A stretch of DNA of 64,000 nucleotides from Trachythela sp. YZ-2020 (Eukaryota; Cnidaria; Anthozoa; Malacalcyonacea; Clavulariidae): NCBI GenBank assembly GCA_016169945.1, contig JADLSH010000367.1, forward strand, positions 9,039,501 to 9,103,500. The letters run 5' to 3'. Made by a program: the position numbers and the translations under genes. Positions 63,865 to 64,000 of this stretch are shown here, in pieces. Below the pieces are notes generated by a model, which saw nothing but the letters and a program-made list of their open reading frames with translations, made no database searches and was not told where the DNA came from. Position 1 is the first letter of the stretch, and every line of letters begins with the position of its first letter.

Positions 63865-64000
63865 TGTCGCTGTACTTCGTGAAGGATATCGTAGACTAAT
63901 AAATCAGCGTCGGCCACGGACATATAGAACAAATTAGGGTTGATTCGCGTGTGCCTAAAAGATATAAACAAAATCTCGACGTTTCGAGCTAAAGCCCTTC

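Larger units (their letters stand above)
58938..64000 (-). repeat. ~309-bp hammerhead-bearing satellite array, runs off window
   Basis: Tandem units of 304-311 bp (one of ~500 bp at 59462-59962 carrying the extra 59550-59757 segment). Conserved parts per unit: GAAGAGCAGGTTGGGCAATG, TTTCTTTCCGGAGTTCTCGA, ATCAGCGTCGGCCACGGAC, the hammerhead motif and the AGCTTTTATAGC hairpin. Motif positions: 59150, 59460, 59960, 60269, 60580, 60890, 61199, 61508, 61816, 62120, 62430, 62741, 63048, 63355, 63664 and 63974 (cut by the window end); each spans about 36 bp. Units differ mainly at the junction after the hairpin and in GGGTTG/AAAGGTTG variants. Confidence 0.95.

Noticed and set aside
58938..64000. CRISPR-like regular array
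   Set aside because: Units are ~309 bp and almost identical throughout, with no variable spacers; the host is eukaryotic. It is satellite DNA.

Overview
This window is animal nuclear DNA. It is AT-rich and intron-rich, with typical GT-AG introns, tRNA-derived SINEs, many TIR elements, a LINE tail and Penelope-like retroelement pieces. I infer a cnidarian, probably an anthozoan. The basis is an exon resembling coral skeletal-organic-matrix protein 5, a RING-TRAF-Kelch family of the kind expanded in cnidarians, and a cGAS-like/Mab-21 receptor. The host call is an inference; the gene families are much firmer.

Layout. (1) 1091-28753, plus strand: an almost complete CHD1 chromatin remodeller in 31 phase-consistent exons. 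Only the extreme N-terminus lies outside or is unseen. Its introns carry minisatellites, a Penelope-like fragment with a GIY-YIG endonuclease remnant, a LINE tail, nested hAT-type MITEs, SINEs and an 850-bp TTAG microsatellite. (2) 29585-32948, minus strand: a two-exon gene fusing ankyrin repeats, a long Asn/Thr-rich linker and a cGAS-like nucleotidyltransferase/Mab-21 domain with all three catalytic acids in place. (3) 33-44 kb: mostly non-coding, with several MITEs, a ~1-kb foldback, an orphan SOMP5-like exon, a broken methyltransferase C-terminus and one unrecognised ORF. (4) 44984-50109, plus strand: the 5' four exons of lysosomal glucosylceramidase (GBA1/GH30) with signal peptide and both catalytic glutamates. 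The C-terminal exons were not found in the remaining 14 kb. (5) 51.2-56.8 kb, minus strand: a decayed RING-TRAF zinc finger-Kelch gene whose middle has been amplified in ~1.06-kb tandem units, with shared frameshifts. (6) 57.2-64.0 kb: a ~309-bp satellite, running off the window end. Each unit carries a hammerhead-ribozyme-like motif and what looks like the 5' start of a Penelope-like element ORF.

The genes do not form a pathway. CHD1 is housekeeping chromatin biology, the ankyrin-cGLR protein is probably an innate immune nucleic-acid sensor, and GBA is a lysosomal hydrolase. The most interesting items are the ankyrin-cGLR fusion and the hammerhead satellite with its Penelope ancestry.
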